This document shows, piece after piece, positions 16,664 to 25,500 of a DNA stretch of 64,000 nucleotides. Under the pieces are notes generated by a model. The model searched no databases. It was given only the letters and a program-made list of their open reading frames with translations, and was not told the origin of the DNA. Made by a program: the position numbers and the translations under genes. How positions within the stretch are numbered: the first letter of the stretch is position 1; each line of letters opens with the position of its first letter. Origin of the DNA: an uncultured Clostridia bacterium (lineage in GTDB: Bacteria > Bacillota > Clostridia > Saccharofermentanales > Saccharofermentanaceae); contig CAMYXF010000004.1 in NCBI GenBank assembly GCA_947303185.1, positions 124,001 to 188,000 on the forward strand. The letters run 5' to 3'.

Positions 16664-18797
16664 CTTGTATTCTCCTATAGACCTCAGATTCACTGAGTTT
16701 TACTTTATTGCCCGTTGCCAGTATGTTGAAGCATACCCTTGTGGGTGATATGGTTCTGAGCCTTATCAGGTTGCAGTCAGCGAAAACCTCAAGGCATCTT
16801 TTCACCTGGAACGGAGTTACCGATACATCATAATTGTTAGACACTAATCTTGCAAGAAGTCTGATATCTGCCGTGGACATCGCCGTACCGCCGAAGCGCT
16901 CGATCGCTTTGTAGCAGACGCCGTATTGCTCAGATGTAGGTCTCATTGAGCTCTCGATGTTCTCTCCAGGCGCCATCTTTACGATCTGATCCATTGCAAG
17001 TCCGCTCGTATAAAGCTTTTCGGCGATCTCAGCCTTCTGCCACATGAACCCGCCACCGTATTCAGGCCTGATATCCTCAAGGTGAAGGCTCAATGAAGTC
17101 TCTCCCCTGTAGCAATATTCATTAAGTGTATATGCGATGTCGATCTTGTCGCCGGCTCTCAAGATGTTGAAATAATCGCCCATTCCGAATCCTACTGCAG
17201 AGACGGATGCCTTGCCCGTAGAATCAGTAAGGTCGAGCCTTATGTGGGCGCCGCCGCTCATCTGTGCGATGTTCGTGATTACGAGCCCGTTTGTAATGAA
17301 TATCGGCTTAGGGTTGCCGATACCGAACGGACGGAGTTTGCATACTTCACGGTAGGACTCAAATGTAAGTCCGCAGGGCGCAATCTCGCACTCTGCATTG
17401 ATCAGGTCTTCTTCTGATTCTTCGCCTGACTGACCCTTCTCTTCGTAGATCTTTGCAGCCTCAGCTTCCAAAGCCTCCATGAAGGTGCCCATCTCATTCT
17501 TTCTTACGAGAAGACCTGCAGCCTTCTTATGTCCTCCGAAATTAACGAGCTTATCTGAGATTCTCTCAAGGCATTCGTAAAGGTCGAAGTCGCCGAACGC
17601 GCGTCCGGAACCCTTTGCGCATCCGGGCTCTGTAGCATCGTCAGTAAATACAAGAGCAGATCTTCCATAGAACTGCGAGAGCTTGCCCGCAACGATTCCC
17701 AAAACGCCCTGGTGCCAGTCCTTGCCGTATACGACAATGGGGCCGCATGTATTTGTCAGAGACCATCTGTCAGGTCTTGCGGGGTTCTCAAGCTGGGCTC
17801 TGGCCTCGTCGAAAACCTTGGCCTCGATCTCCTTACGCTCATCGTTCTGGCGTGTAAGGTCCTGGGCCGCAAGCTTTGCTTCCGTAGGATTGTTTTCGAG
17901 GAAGAGCTTTAAAGCATCTGCAGAATCGTAAAGTCTTCCTGCAGCATTGATACGCGGCACGAAGTTAAAGGATATGAAAGTCTCATCCAAAGTCTTGCCG
18001 GGAGCCAGAAGCATGTCGTTCATGACGCCTACGCCGACATTGGAAGGCTTCTGCATGCTCTTAAAAGCACGCTTAATTATCGTTCTGTTCTCATTTGTAA
18101 CGGATACCAGGTCAGCTATCGTGGCAAGTCCTGCAAGCTCTACAGACTGGCGCCAGATGTTGCCCGTGACCTTATGCTTGCCGTTCTTGCCCAGAGCCTC
18201 AACGAGCTTTAAAGCAACGCCTGCACCGCACAAGTCGATAAAAGGATATGTGTTGTCAGGTCTCTTGGCGCAGATAACACAGTCTGCCGGCGGCAGCTCG
18301 TCTTTTACGTTGTGGTGGTCGGTTACGATAACCTGTATTCCGCGGTTCTTTAATTCCTGAACCGTATCGATATTGGTAACGCCGCAGTCAACGGTAATGA
18401 CAAGGTCAGGCTTCTTCTCAATGACCTTGTCCATGATCTTCTCAGTAAGTCCGTAGCCGTGCTCAGATCTGTGCGGCACGATGTACTGCACATTTACCTG
18501 ATGGCTTCTGAAATATCTTACGAGAATGGATGTGGCCGTAACGCCGTCACAGTCGTAATCGCCGTATACGAGAACCTTGCCGTGCCTGTCGATCGTATCG
18601 TTAATGATGTCGACAGCCTTTTGCATGTCATTATAAAGAAACGGATCGTGCCAGATACCGTCATCTTCAGACAAAAACTGTTCTACTGATTGGCCTTCGG
18701 TTATACCGCGATTCTTAAGCAAAACATTAAGGAGCGTATCAGCATCCTCTACTTTTTGGGATGCCGATAAGCGCCAGTTCTTACCGGTCAATAACAT
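16656..18797 (-). CDS. recJ: Single-stranded-DNA-specific exonuclease RecJ
   Basis: This 713-residue DHH-family nuclease degrades single-stranded DNA 5' to 3' in recombination and repair. Visible motifs are VLVYGDYDCDGVTATSI (motif I, about 74-90), DLVITVDCGV, VTDHHNVKDELPPAD (DHH), and the DHHA1 motif FGGHKKAAGL. An OB-fold follows, and the C-terminus has about 150 residues that look winged-helix-like. recJ beside relA is a common order in Bacillota, although the usual apt between them is missing here and the two frames overlap. The ATG at 18797 has a poor ribosome binding site. Confidence 0.93.
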   Translation of the reverse strand: MLLTGKNWRLSASQKVEDADTLLNVLLKNRGITEGQSVEQFLSEDDGIWHDPFLYNDMQKAVDIINDTIDRHGKVLVYGDYDCDGVTATSILVRYFRSHQVNVQYIVPHRSEHGYGLTEKIMDKVIEKKPDLVITVDCGVTNIDTVQELKNRGIQVIVTDHHNVKDELPPADCVICAKRPDNTYPFIDLCGAGVALKLVEALGKNGKHKVTGNIWRQSVELAGLATIADLVSVTNENRTIIKRAFKSMQKPSNVGVGVMNDMLLAPGKTLDETFISFNFVPRINAAGRLYDSADALKLFLENNPTEAKLAAQDLTRQNDERKEIEAKVFDEARAQLENPARPDRWSLTNTCGPIVVYGKDWHQGVLGIVAGKLSQFYGRSALVFTDDATEPGCAKGSGRAFGDFDLYECLERISDKLVNFGGHKKAAGLLVRKNEMGTFMEALEAEAAKIYEEKGQSGEESEEDLINAECEIAPCGLTFESYREVCKLRPFGIGNPKPIFITNGLVITNIAQMSGGAHIRLDLTDSTGKASVSAVGFGMGDYFNILRAGDKIDIAYTLNEYCYRGETSLSLHLEDIRPEYGGGFMWQKAEIAEKLYTSGLAMDQIVKMAPGENIESSMRPTSEQYGVCYKAIERFGGTAMSTADIRLLARLVSNNYDVSVTPFQVKRCLEVFADCNLIRLRTISPTRVCFNILATGNKVKLSESEVYRRIQGE

Positions 18798-18903
18798 ATA
18801 ACTAATCTCAACTTTATCTTTATTGACCTTATTATAGCGGAATAAGCAGCGCTTTACAAAGAAGAGATAATCTATACTGCCAACATAACCGGACTCGAAA
18901 AAT

Positions 18904-19004
18904 GCGGTTGAAAATGCGGCTATAGCCTCAACTTTAGCCGCATATTAGGATAGCGTCTGCAAAATTGAGGCTAAAAATACGGCTATACCCTCAACTTTAG
19001 CCGC
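18904..19004. repeat. Two GGCTAAA-type inverted pairs between rpsU and recJ
   Basis: GAGGCTAAA (18967) and TTTAGCCGC (18996) are 20 bp apart. GCGGTTGAA (18904) and TTTAGCCGC (18933) are also 20 bp apart and pair fully if two G-U wobbles are allowed. CTATAGCCTCAACTTTAGCC and CTATACCCTCAACTTTAGCC are near-identical copies in the two units. A T6 run follows the second unit on the plus strand. The layout resembles islands 1-3, but the sequence differs. The rest of 18798-19100 holds only the rpsU terminator. Confidence 0.55.
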
Positions 19005-19062
19005 TTTTTTGTTACCTCAATTTCCCGGCATCATCGAAAACCATCACCCACTGCAATAAAAT

Positions 19063-19088
19063 AGAGGTTACCCTTTCAGGTAACCTCT
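19063..19088 (-). terminator. Terminator of rpsU
   Basis: AGAGGTTACC (19063-19072) pairs perfectly with GGTAACCTCT (19079-19088) around a six-base loop. On the minus strand it is followed by ATTTTATT, 13 bp after the rpsU stop. Confidence 0.85.
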
Positions 19089-19100
19089 CATAAAGTCTTA

Positions 19101-19274
19101 TTAATGCTTTCTCTTGCGAGCTGCTTCAGACTTCTTCTTTCTCTTTACAGAAGGCTTCTCGTAATGTTCTCTCTTACGAACTTCTGCAAGAACGCCTGAC
19201 TTTGCGCAAGAACGCTTAAATCTGCGAAGTGCACTGTCAAGGGACTCGCCTTCCTTAACTTTAATCTCAGACAT
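19101..19274 (-). CDS. rpsU: 30S ribosomal protein S21
   Basis: This 57-residue basic protein begins [20 protein letters not shown] and ends SEAARKRKH, which is diagnostic of bS21, a small-subunit protein involved in mRNA start-site recognition. The length matches the family (57-71 residues). The ribosome binding site is GGGGG and the gene has its own terminator. It lies upstream of recJ on the same strand, separated by the terminator and the inverted pairs at 18904-19004. Confidence 0.96.
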   Translation of the reverse strand: MSEIKVKEGESLDSALRRFKRSCAKSGVLAEVRKREHYEKPSVKRKKKSEAARKRKH

Positions 19275-19348
19275 CTTTATCCCCCCTCTCGTGCGTGGAT
19301 TTCAAACTCGGATATTATATAGGACGCCTACTCCAAAGTCAAACCCTG

Positions 19349-20134
19349 TTAACCGATGAACGGCAACGGCACGTCTTTAAGCAGTAAAGCGACGATTGCA
19401 GCGATCGAGATAGCAGGTGCCAGGGATATCTTTCTCTTCTTTGATTTGCATACGAGCGCGAAAACGATTCCCAGTACGATTGCTACACAAACTGCAGCGC
19501 ATGTGCCTCTATAGCGCAGGAAGAGCATCAGGCACATAGCAAGCTTTGTGGGGCCGTAGCTCATCTTAGTCTTCTTAACCTTGCCGATAACTGCTGTGAC
19601 GATGACCATGACAATGCCAACACAAGCAGCCGAAATAACGCCCTCTACGGCATACGCCTGCATATCGGGCATAAATCCTACCGTAATGATCCATGTGACC
19701 AGAATGGCGCCCAGGAAGCCGTCAGGAATAACTCCTGAGTCCCAGTCAGCCAGTGAAAGGCCGAGCAAAAGCACTTCAAGTGTCAGAGCTGCAACGACGG
19801 GAGCATCAATAGCACCGTGCAATGCCAGCGTTCCTGCAAATACAAATCCCAATATGATCTCGAAAATAAGATCTCTGGGCGGTACCTTAGATCCGCAGTA
19901 TCTGCACTTACCTTTAAGTGCCAGATAAGAAAAGATCGGGAAAAGATCTGCCGTAGACAATTCATGACCGCAAGTATCGCAATGGCTGTGTCCCAGCATC
20001 CAGTCCTCGCCTCTTACAACACGCCATGCCGTGCAGGTAATAAAACTTGCAAATACGGCACCAAACAAAAATGAGATAACAATCAGATAAATGCCTACTA
20101 CAGGCATATCAAATAAAGGAAATGAAAGATTCAA
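19349..20134 (-). CDS. Prepilin peptidase-like protein, GxGD aspartate missing
   Basis: This 261-residue A24-family membrane protein has the N-terminal zinc/N-methylase region with two CxxC pairs (CDTCGHEL and CRYCGSK, about 48-83). A membrane domain follows with the first catalytic aspartate in LADWDSGVIPD. Where active enzymes have GxGD(V/I)KL, this protein reads SYGPTKLA, so the second catalytic aspartate is replaced; the minus-strand codons GGC CCC ACA AAG CTT at 19543-19557 show this directly. It may be inactive as a peptidase while keeping the methylation domain. It lies downstream of the major pilin, past a terminator. A second, minimal peptidase with both aspartates is at 37769. Confidence 0.8.
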   Translation of the reverse strand: MNLSFPLFDMPVVGIYLIVISFLFGAVFASFITCTAWRVVRGEDWMLGHSHCDTCGHELSTADLFPIFSYLALKGKCRYCGSKVPPRDLIFEIILGFVFAGTLALHGAIDAPVVAALTLEVLLLGLSLADWDSGVIPDGFLGAILVTWIITVGFMPDMQAYAVEGVISAACVGIVMVIVTAVIGKVKKTKMSYGPTKLAMCLMLFLRYRGTCAAVCVAIVLGIVFALVCKSKKRKISLAPAISIAAIVALLLKDVPLPFIG

Positions 20135-20202
20135 GGGCAGGATCTCCTTAACTGGTTTTTCTGCCCTTGATTATACACTCTGATAGAAAATGCAAAAAGC
20201 CA

Positions 20203-20233
20203 AAAAAGAAAACCGGGTTCTTTCGAACCCGGT
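20203..20233 (-). terminator. Terminator of the major pilin gene
   Basis: ACCGGGTTC (20212-20220) pairs perfectly with GAACCCGGT (20225-20233) around a TTTC loop. On the minus strand a T-rich tail (TTTTCTTTTTTG) follows. Confidence 0.9.
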
Positions 20234-20272
20234 CTGATTTGATTTAATTAGGTTTATTAATCTTTAGTAAGA

Positions 20273-20737
20273 TTAAGTACCTGCCTGCTGGTTGTTAGAT
20301 GCATTAACTGTAGGATAACCATCTGTTGCCCATGTAGCAGCATTCAGTGTGTAGTAGTAAGCGTGACCATCAAATGTAACTTTGATCTGCTTAATTGTAT
20401 AGCCTTCGATACCAGCATCACCAGGTTTTACCATTGTAACATCTACGCCGTCTTTATCAACATCAATGCCTGTAAGCTTCTTAATCTCAGTAATATTCTC
20501 TGCATATGTCTCTGCCTGTGCGGATGTCTTACCCTGACCATAAGCTTCTGTAGCGAGAGCCTGGCATGCTGTGTAAACTGTAGAAGCTGCCTGGAATTCC
20601 TTTTCCTTCTTAGCTCTGTCGATGTAACCAACGAGGGCAGGAACGAGCATAGCTGCGAGAACTGCGAGGATAACGAGAACTACGATGAGCTCAACTAATG
20701 TGAAACCCTTCTTTGATGACTTACCAACTTTTTTCAT
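20273..20737 (-). CDS. Type IV major pilin (prepilin)
   Basis: This 154-residue protein has a basic leader MKKVGKSSKKG cut before FTLVELIVVLVILAVLAAMLVPAL, the classic type III signal with Gly at -1, Phe at +1 and Glu at +5. The rest of the N-terminal helix carries the heptad-like AKKEKEFQAASTVYTACQALATEAYG. The globular domain is small (about 80 residues) with no cysteine pair. It has its own promoter (20820-20848), a strong AAGGAGG ribosome binding site and its own terminator, all fitting a highly expressed structural subunit. It is the last gene of the minus-strand pilin cluster. Confidence 0.88.
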   Translation of the reverse strand: MKKVGKSSKKGFTLVELIVVLVILAVLAAMLVPALVGYIDRAKKEKEFQAASTVYTACQALATEAYGQGKTSAQAETYAENITEIKKLTGIDVDKDGVDVTMVKPGDAGIEGYTIKQIKVTFDGHAYYYTLNAATWATDGYPTVNASNNQQAGT

Positions 20738-20819
20738 TTTGTGACCTCCTTCGTCTTTTCACCCTTAAGTGAGTTTGTTTGTTAATTTGTCAAATGTGTT
20801 TGACTTGCTTGATGGTCTT

Positions 20820-20848
20820 ACTATAACCCATCGAAAAACAGACTTCAA
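20820..20848 (-). promoter_or_regulatory. Promoter of the major pilin gene
   Basis: On the minus strand TTGAAG (20848-20843) and TATAGT (20825-20820) are 17 bp apart, leaving a leader of about 75 nt before the ATG at 20737. It lets the pilin be transcribed separately from the giant pilin operon. Confidence 0.6.
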
Positions 20849-20984
20849 CACATTTACTCCACAATTCATTTGTGAGTAACAAATTATTAACCCGATACCG
20901 CTAAAACTCCTTTTTGCAAACGGTTTGTAAACGGAATTTACAATAAAAACGCCAGGAAAATATCAAACAGATATCAAAGAAATA

Positions 20985-21731
20985 TCAGGAGAAACAAAGC
21001 ACAACGCTTCTGGTGCATACAGCTCCGGATTCACCCTCAACTGTTACGTCACACAGTACATATACGGGCTTTAAGTCAGAATCGTACTTAATATCATGGA
21101 AATACAAAGATACTGTATAACCCATATAAGAATCCTTTGTATAAGGGTTTGTATAATCGAAATAATCGTAAGGATAAATATATGTGAATCCCTTTGTTAA
21201 CACAGCGCCGCTCATAAAGTATCCGAAGTGGACATAACCTTCTGCAGCATCATCAGAAGAGATGTTGTATACAGATTTGCTGGTAACATTACCGCTGCCG
21301 TCAGCGCCTGATATGAACATATCTTTTTCTCTGACTTTCTGAACCAGCTCATCACTGATCACATAATTAGCAGATATGGTCTCGCAATATGTGCTGTTAC
21401 GTCTTAACACCAAAACTGTACCCTTCTCATAAGAAGGATCGACCTGTGCATCAGTAAGGACTTTGCCGTCGTAATCTGCCGGATTATAAAGCCAGACATC
21501 ACCCGTATCCGTTACTATTGTCTTTGAGCACTCTGCTCTCAAAGCATCTACCACGGCATCAGCAACAAGCTGGGATCTGGATATCTTATTTGTCTCTGTA
21601 TAGATCTTCGTAATAGGAAGGATCAGGGCAATACAAGCAGTAGCGAACATGGCTGTTAATGCCATCGCCACTATCAGCTCGACAAGCGTTATTGCTTTTC
21701 TGGTCTTTCTTGTATTACTTATCCTTTTCAT
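20985..21731 (-). CDS. Minor pilin, PilW/GspJ-like
   Basis: This 248-residue protein has the prepilin N-terminus KTRKA|ITLVELIVAMALTAMFATACIALILP, with Glu at +5 but Ala rather than Gly before the expected cut. Length and position in the cluster fit the J-type (PilW/GspJ) minor pilin that helps build the tip complex. The globular part has several Tyr-rich strands and no recognised domain. It starts 4 bp after the V-like gene. Confidence 0.7.
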   Translation of the reverse strand: MKRISNTRKTRKAITLVELIVAMALTAMFATACIALILPITKIYTETNKISRSQLVADAVVDALRAECSKTIVTDTGDVWLYNPADYDGKVLTDAQVDPSYEKGTVLVLRRNSTYCETISANYVISDELVQKVREKDMFISGADGSGNVTSKSVYNISSDDAAEGYVHFGYFMSGAVLTKGFTYIYPYDYFDYTNPYTKDSYMGYTVSLYFHDIKYDSDLKPVYVLCDVTVEGESGAVCTRSVVLCFS

Positions 21732-21735
21732 AAAA

Positions 21736-22080
21736 TTAGTTTCCTGCAGAATAAACTACATAAGTATACTTTTCACCGGTTTGTTCATCAGTAATCTGAT
21801 AAATCTGTCTATATATTACTTTACCGTCAACATTTGAAAAGGGTGCCTTATTCGGCGGATTGGTATTATCCACCTTATCTTTTTGAAGCGCCAGCATCGC
21901 CTTATCAGCCGCTGTGCGTGTCTCCATTGCTTTCATGTCGGACCTCGAAGCAGCAGCCAGTCCTTGTGAGAACAAAACCAACATAATAGAAAGGAGCGCA
22001 AAGGCTACTATTACTTCAACAATGGTCTCACCACGGTTATCACTTATATGGTGTCTGTATAATTTATTAATTTTCTTCAT
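21736..22080 (-). CDS. Minor pilin, PilV/GspI-like
   Basis: This 114-residue protein has the prepilin leader MKKINKLYRHHISDNRG cut before ETIVEVIVAFALLSIMLVLFSQGLAAA; Glu is at +5 and an unusual Glu at +1. Short length and an alanine-rich helix fit the I-type (PilV/GspI) minor pilin. It lies one base after the preceding gene, and the next gene follows at 4 bp, so these are translated from one message. Confidence 0.7.
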   Translation of the reverse strand: MKKINKLYRHHISDNRGETIVEVIVAFALLSIMLVLFSQGLAAASRSDMKAMETRTAADKAMLALQKDKVDNTNPPNKAPFSNVDGKVIYRQIYQITDEQTGEKYTYVVYSAGN

Positions 22081-22081
22081 A

Positions 22082-22516
22082 TCATGACACCCTCAAGTAC
22101 GTGGAACCGGATCCGGTATATGTAGCTGAAAAAACATATTCTGAACCACGTGAAAGCGCTGTTACGCTGACAACATAGGTATCAGTACCTTTACCGTCAA
22201 CCCTGGCAGTAACATCAATACCGTTGTATGAATCAGTTACGATCTCTTCTCCATCGTGTTTATCAAGTTCAATACTGCCTTTGCCTATATATTCATCAAG
22301 CGCCATACCTAAACTCGTTGCTGCTTCATATGCCTGGTCCTTACTGTACTGATGATCAGCAAATGCCAGCAATGTGCTTGAGTTGATAGAAAGGATGACT
22401 ACACCTGCCACGATTATTACCGCAATAATTGTGACCATAACAATGCTGGCACCGTCATTACTGCGGAGAATATCAGATGTCCTCTTCATCAAACCAGATT
22501 TACCGATTCGTCTCAT
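22082..22516 (-). CDS. Minor pilin, PilX/GspK-like, lacking Glu5
   Basis: This 144-residue protein starts one base after the giant pilin stop. The leader MRRIGKSGLMKRTSDILRSNDG precedes ASIVMVTIIAVIIVAGVVILSI, so position +5 is Met rather than Glu. Loss of Glu5 is a known feature of K-type pseudopilins, which cap the tip and have no subunit above them to neutralise. The rest of the protein is small compared with GspK. Assignment as the K/X member rests on this feature and on gene order. Confidence 0.65.
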   Translation of the reverse strand: MRRIGKSGLMKRTSDILRSNDGASIVMVTIIAVIIVAGVVILSINSSTLLAFADHQYSKDQAYEAATSLGMALDEYIGKGSIELDKHDGEEIVTDSYNGIDVTARVDGKGTDTYVVSVTALSRGSEYVFSATYTGSGSTYLRVS

Positions 22517-22517
22517 A

Positions 22518-25500
22518 TCAGCCCTGTCCCTCTATTTCATCCCATTTAGCATACAAAGTTACACCGCTCGTTACACGTACATCAAAATCAAACGGCTCAT
22601 TATATTCTTCGTCAGTATACCATCCGCCAAATTTGTGGCCTTCATAGGTCGGATCAGCAGGTCTTTCAACATAACCATTATAAAGAACTGACTGATCATC
22701 AATAGCATCCGGTGTGCCTCCACAAGTGTCAAAAGCAACCGTAACATTAGGCATTTCAGTCCAGTGTGCATAAATTGTCCGATTATCCGTTACCGGTTGA
22801 TCGAAAGGCCACAGGTTATCAGCACTACCGTCGTCCGGAGAATTAGCATACCAATCTTTAAAGACATAGCCGGGTCTTATAGGATCTTTCGAAGGCCTTG
22901 TAAGTATATATCCCGTGTCCTTTTCGTCTGACTCTTCCACATCATCGTAGAGAACGAAAGTAACTGTATAAACCTTTACCCACTTAGCATACAGTGTAAA
23001 GCTGTCGTCAACAGCACTGCCGAAACTATAAGGCAAGCCAATGCACTGTTCGTTGTTATACCAACCGTCAAATCTGTATCCGGTCCATGTAGGATCGTTT
23101 TCAGGCTCGCTGATACCATAACCCTTTTCGATATCTACGGTAGCATCTGAATTCAAAACAGCACCTTCGCCATTCGCATCAAATGTAACTGTATAAACAG
23201 GATTGATCGTAAACTGTGCAGAAGCAGTTCCTTTGCAGTTACCCTTACCTGTAATAGTTACTGTTGCTTCACCCGGTTCAACATTATTCGTGTATGCAAC
23301 AGAATAGTTGTTGGCATCCAGTTCTTCACCCTTATAAGTAACCTTAACGGTAGGTTCTTTCGCTGTGCCATCGTAAGCAATAGTAGCGTACTGAAGGTCT
23401 ATCGTTACTTCTCCTGTGAAATCAGCCGGTGCGACAGTAAACGGAACCTTAGCGGATACTACTGTGTAGTCATCCGGGTACTCATCAGATTTCTCAACCT
23501 CTGCATACAAATAGTAAGTGCCTGCATCAAGGTCCTTCATCTCATCGGGAAGAACAGCTGCGCTAACCTTATCGACAAGGCAATTCTCCGTACATGCTTC
23601 ATCAGAATATACTGAATATACATGAGTAGTACCAAACTTGGTCTGAAGTTCAGCAGTGAGTGCACTGGGTTCTGGTTCTTCCTTCCATGTCCAGCCGTCA
23701 ATTGCAGGTTCAGCCGTTACTGCATTGGTTGCAGTAGTTATCTTGAACGTGACATACTTTTCTCCGCTGTACTCCGGATTCGTAGGAATGATCTTGATAA
23801 TAGCGGAATCTCCGGCATGAATATTATTAGAATATTCAACTCTATAATCACCCGTCTCAGTATCGGTCTGTCTGGTAAGTGTTCTACCGTCGATTCTGAC
23901 AATTACGTCTGGTGTAATCGGCTCACCAGTAAATACAAATGATTTTGTATATTCAATGTCGTCAGTATCGCCGATATTTCTACCGATGATCTGGAATGTA
24001 TCTGTCATGAGGGCAACATCTTTATAGTTACCGATGCCGTGAGCAGTAACAGTAACTACTTCACAGATATCCGTGTTACCGGGATCATATGTAAGATAGT
24101 AATCAGTATTAAGAACGAGCTCGTCATCGCCTACCTTAACAGTAATAACTGGTACGATAGGAGCGCCTGTGTATTCATATACAGCCTTAGGAGGATCTCC
24201 TGCTTTTTCAATCTCGACCGTAGCATCCTTAATGGATTTCTCCACGATGGTAAACGGCAATGTAGTTGCTCCGCTGTATTCACCTTTACCTACAATCATT
24301 ACCTGAGCAGTGCCAACACGATCATTATTAGAATATGTAAGCGTATACTCATCATTCAAAACAAGATTCCTGCCAATATTTTCATCATAGATCTGCAGGT
24401 AGTTATCTACGGTAACTCCATCTTTATCATAATCAAAAACAGTCGGATCCAGATTAATGGCCAGACTAGATATATCTTTGCTACCTGAAGAAACTGTCGG
24501 CCAATCACCCCAGTGCTCATCATTGATCACTGGTTTGAGCGGATAATCAGTACCAAGTGACGTATCAAACGGATGACCTGTATAAGTCTTGGATCCGCTT
24601 ATGGTCGAACTTTCAGCAAATAACAGACCGGTTATGGATTCCGCATCTGAAGAACCTACAAGTTTCTTATTCTTATTAACGCCTATCAATACATATGTGG
24701 AAGTGTATTTAGTGTCGGCCGAAGCACCTGCAAAGGCACCTGCAACAGTTTCTGCAGGAGTGATTACAAGACCTGTACAGTAGCAGTTATTAATAGTTGT
24801 TCCATCGTCTCTGCTGCCGATAAAACCACCCGCATATGTACCGCTTCCTGATACGGATGCAGTTGTATAACTGTTCTTAATCGTTACATCGCCTGTAGTC
24901 TGACCAACAAATCCGCCGGTTTTGCCGCCGCCGGTAACATCTCCGGAATTAGAAAGATACTGTCCGGAATATGTGCGTCCGCCTACATAGTCATTCTCGA
25001 TCGTACCAGTACTTGCCGAGCCTGCGAATCCGCCGGTTGCGGTTCCTGCCAATGCTTTTACAGTCGCAGTCGTGTAATTGTTCTTAATTGATATGCCGGT
25101 ACCTGCAAATCCGACAAAGCCGCCAGTATAAGCTTCATTGCCGACAGAAGCTACATAGTAGTTGTAATCCTTAATCGTTGTGTTATCAGCAGGGTTGTAT
25201 TTGCTGTCTATTCCGTAATGACAGCCTTCAACGGTACCTGCAGACATCTTTCCGACAACACCGCCGACACAGGCACCGGCTGCATCAGCTCTGACTGAGA
25301 TCAATGCATAACACCACTTAACCGTGCCTGTATTCATCACACCGGTAATACCACCGGCATTAGAGTACTTCGAATATACAGAAGTGCTGACGTCCGAATC
25401 ACCGTTATTTGAAGCGTTAACTCTAGCTATATTTCCGGGATCGGTACAAACTACTCTTACAGGAATAATCTTATTTACGTTTCCAGAATCATAAACATCC

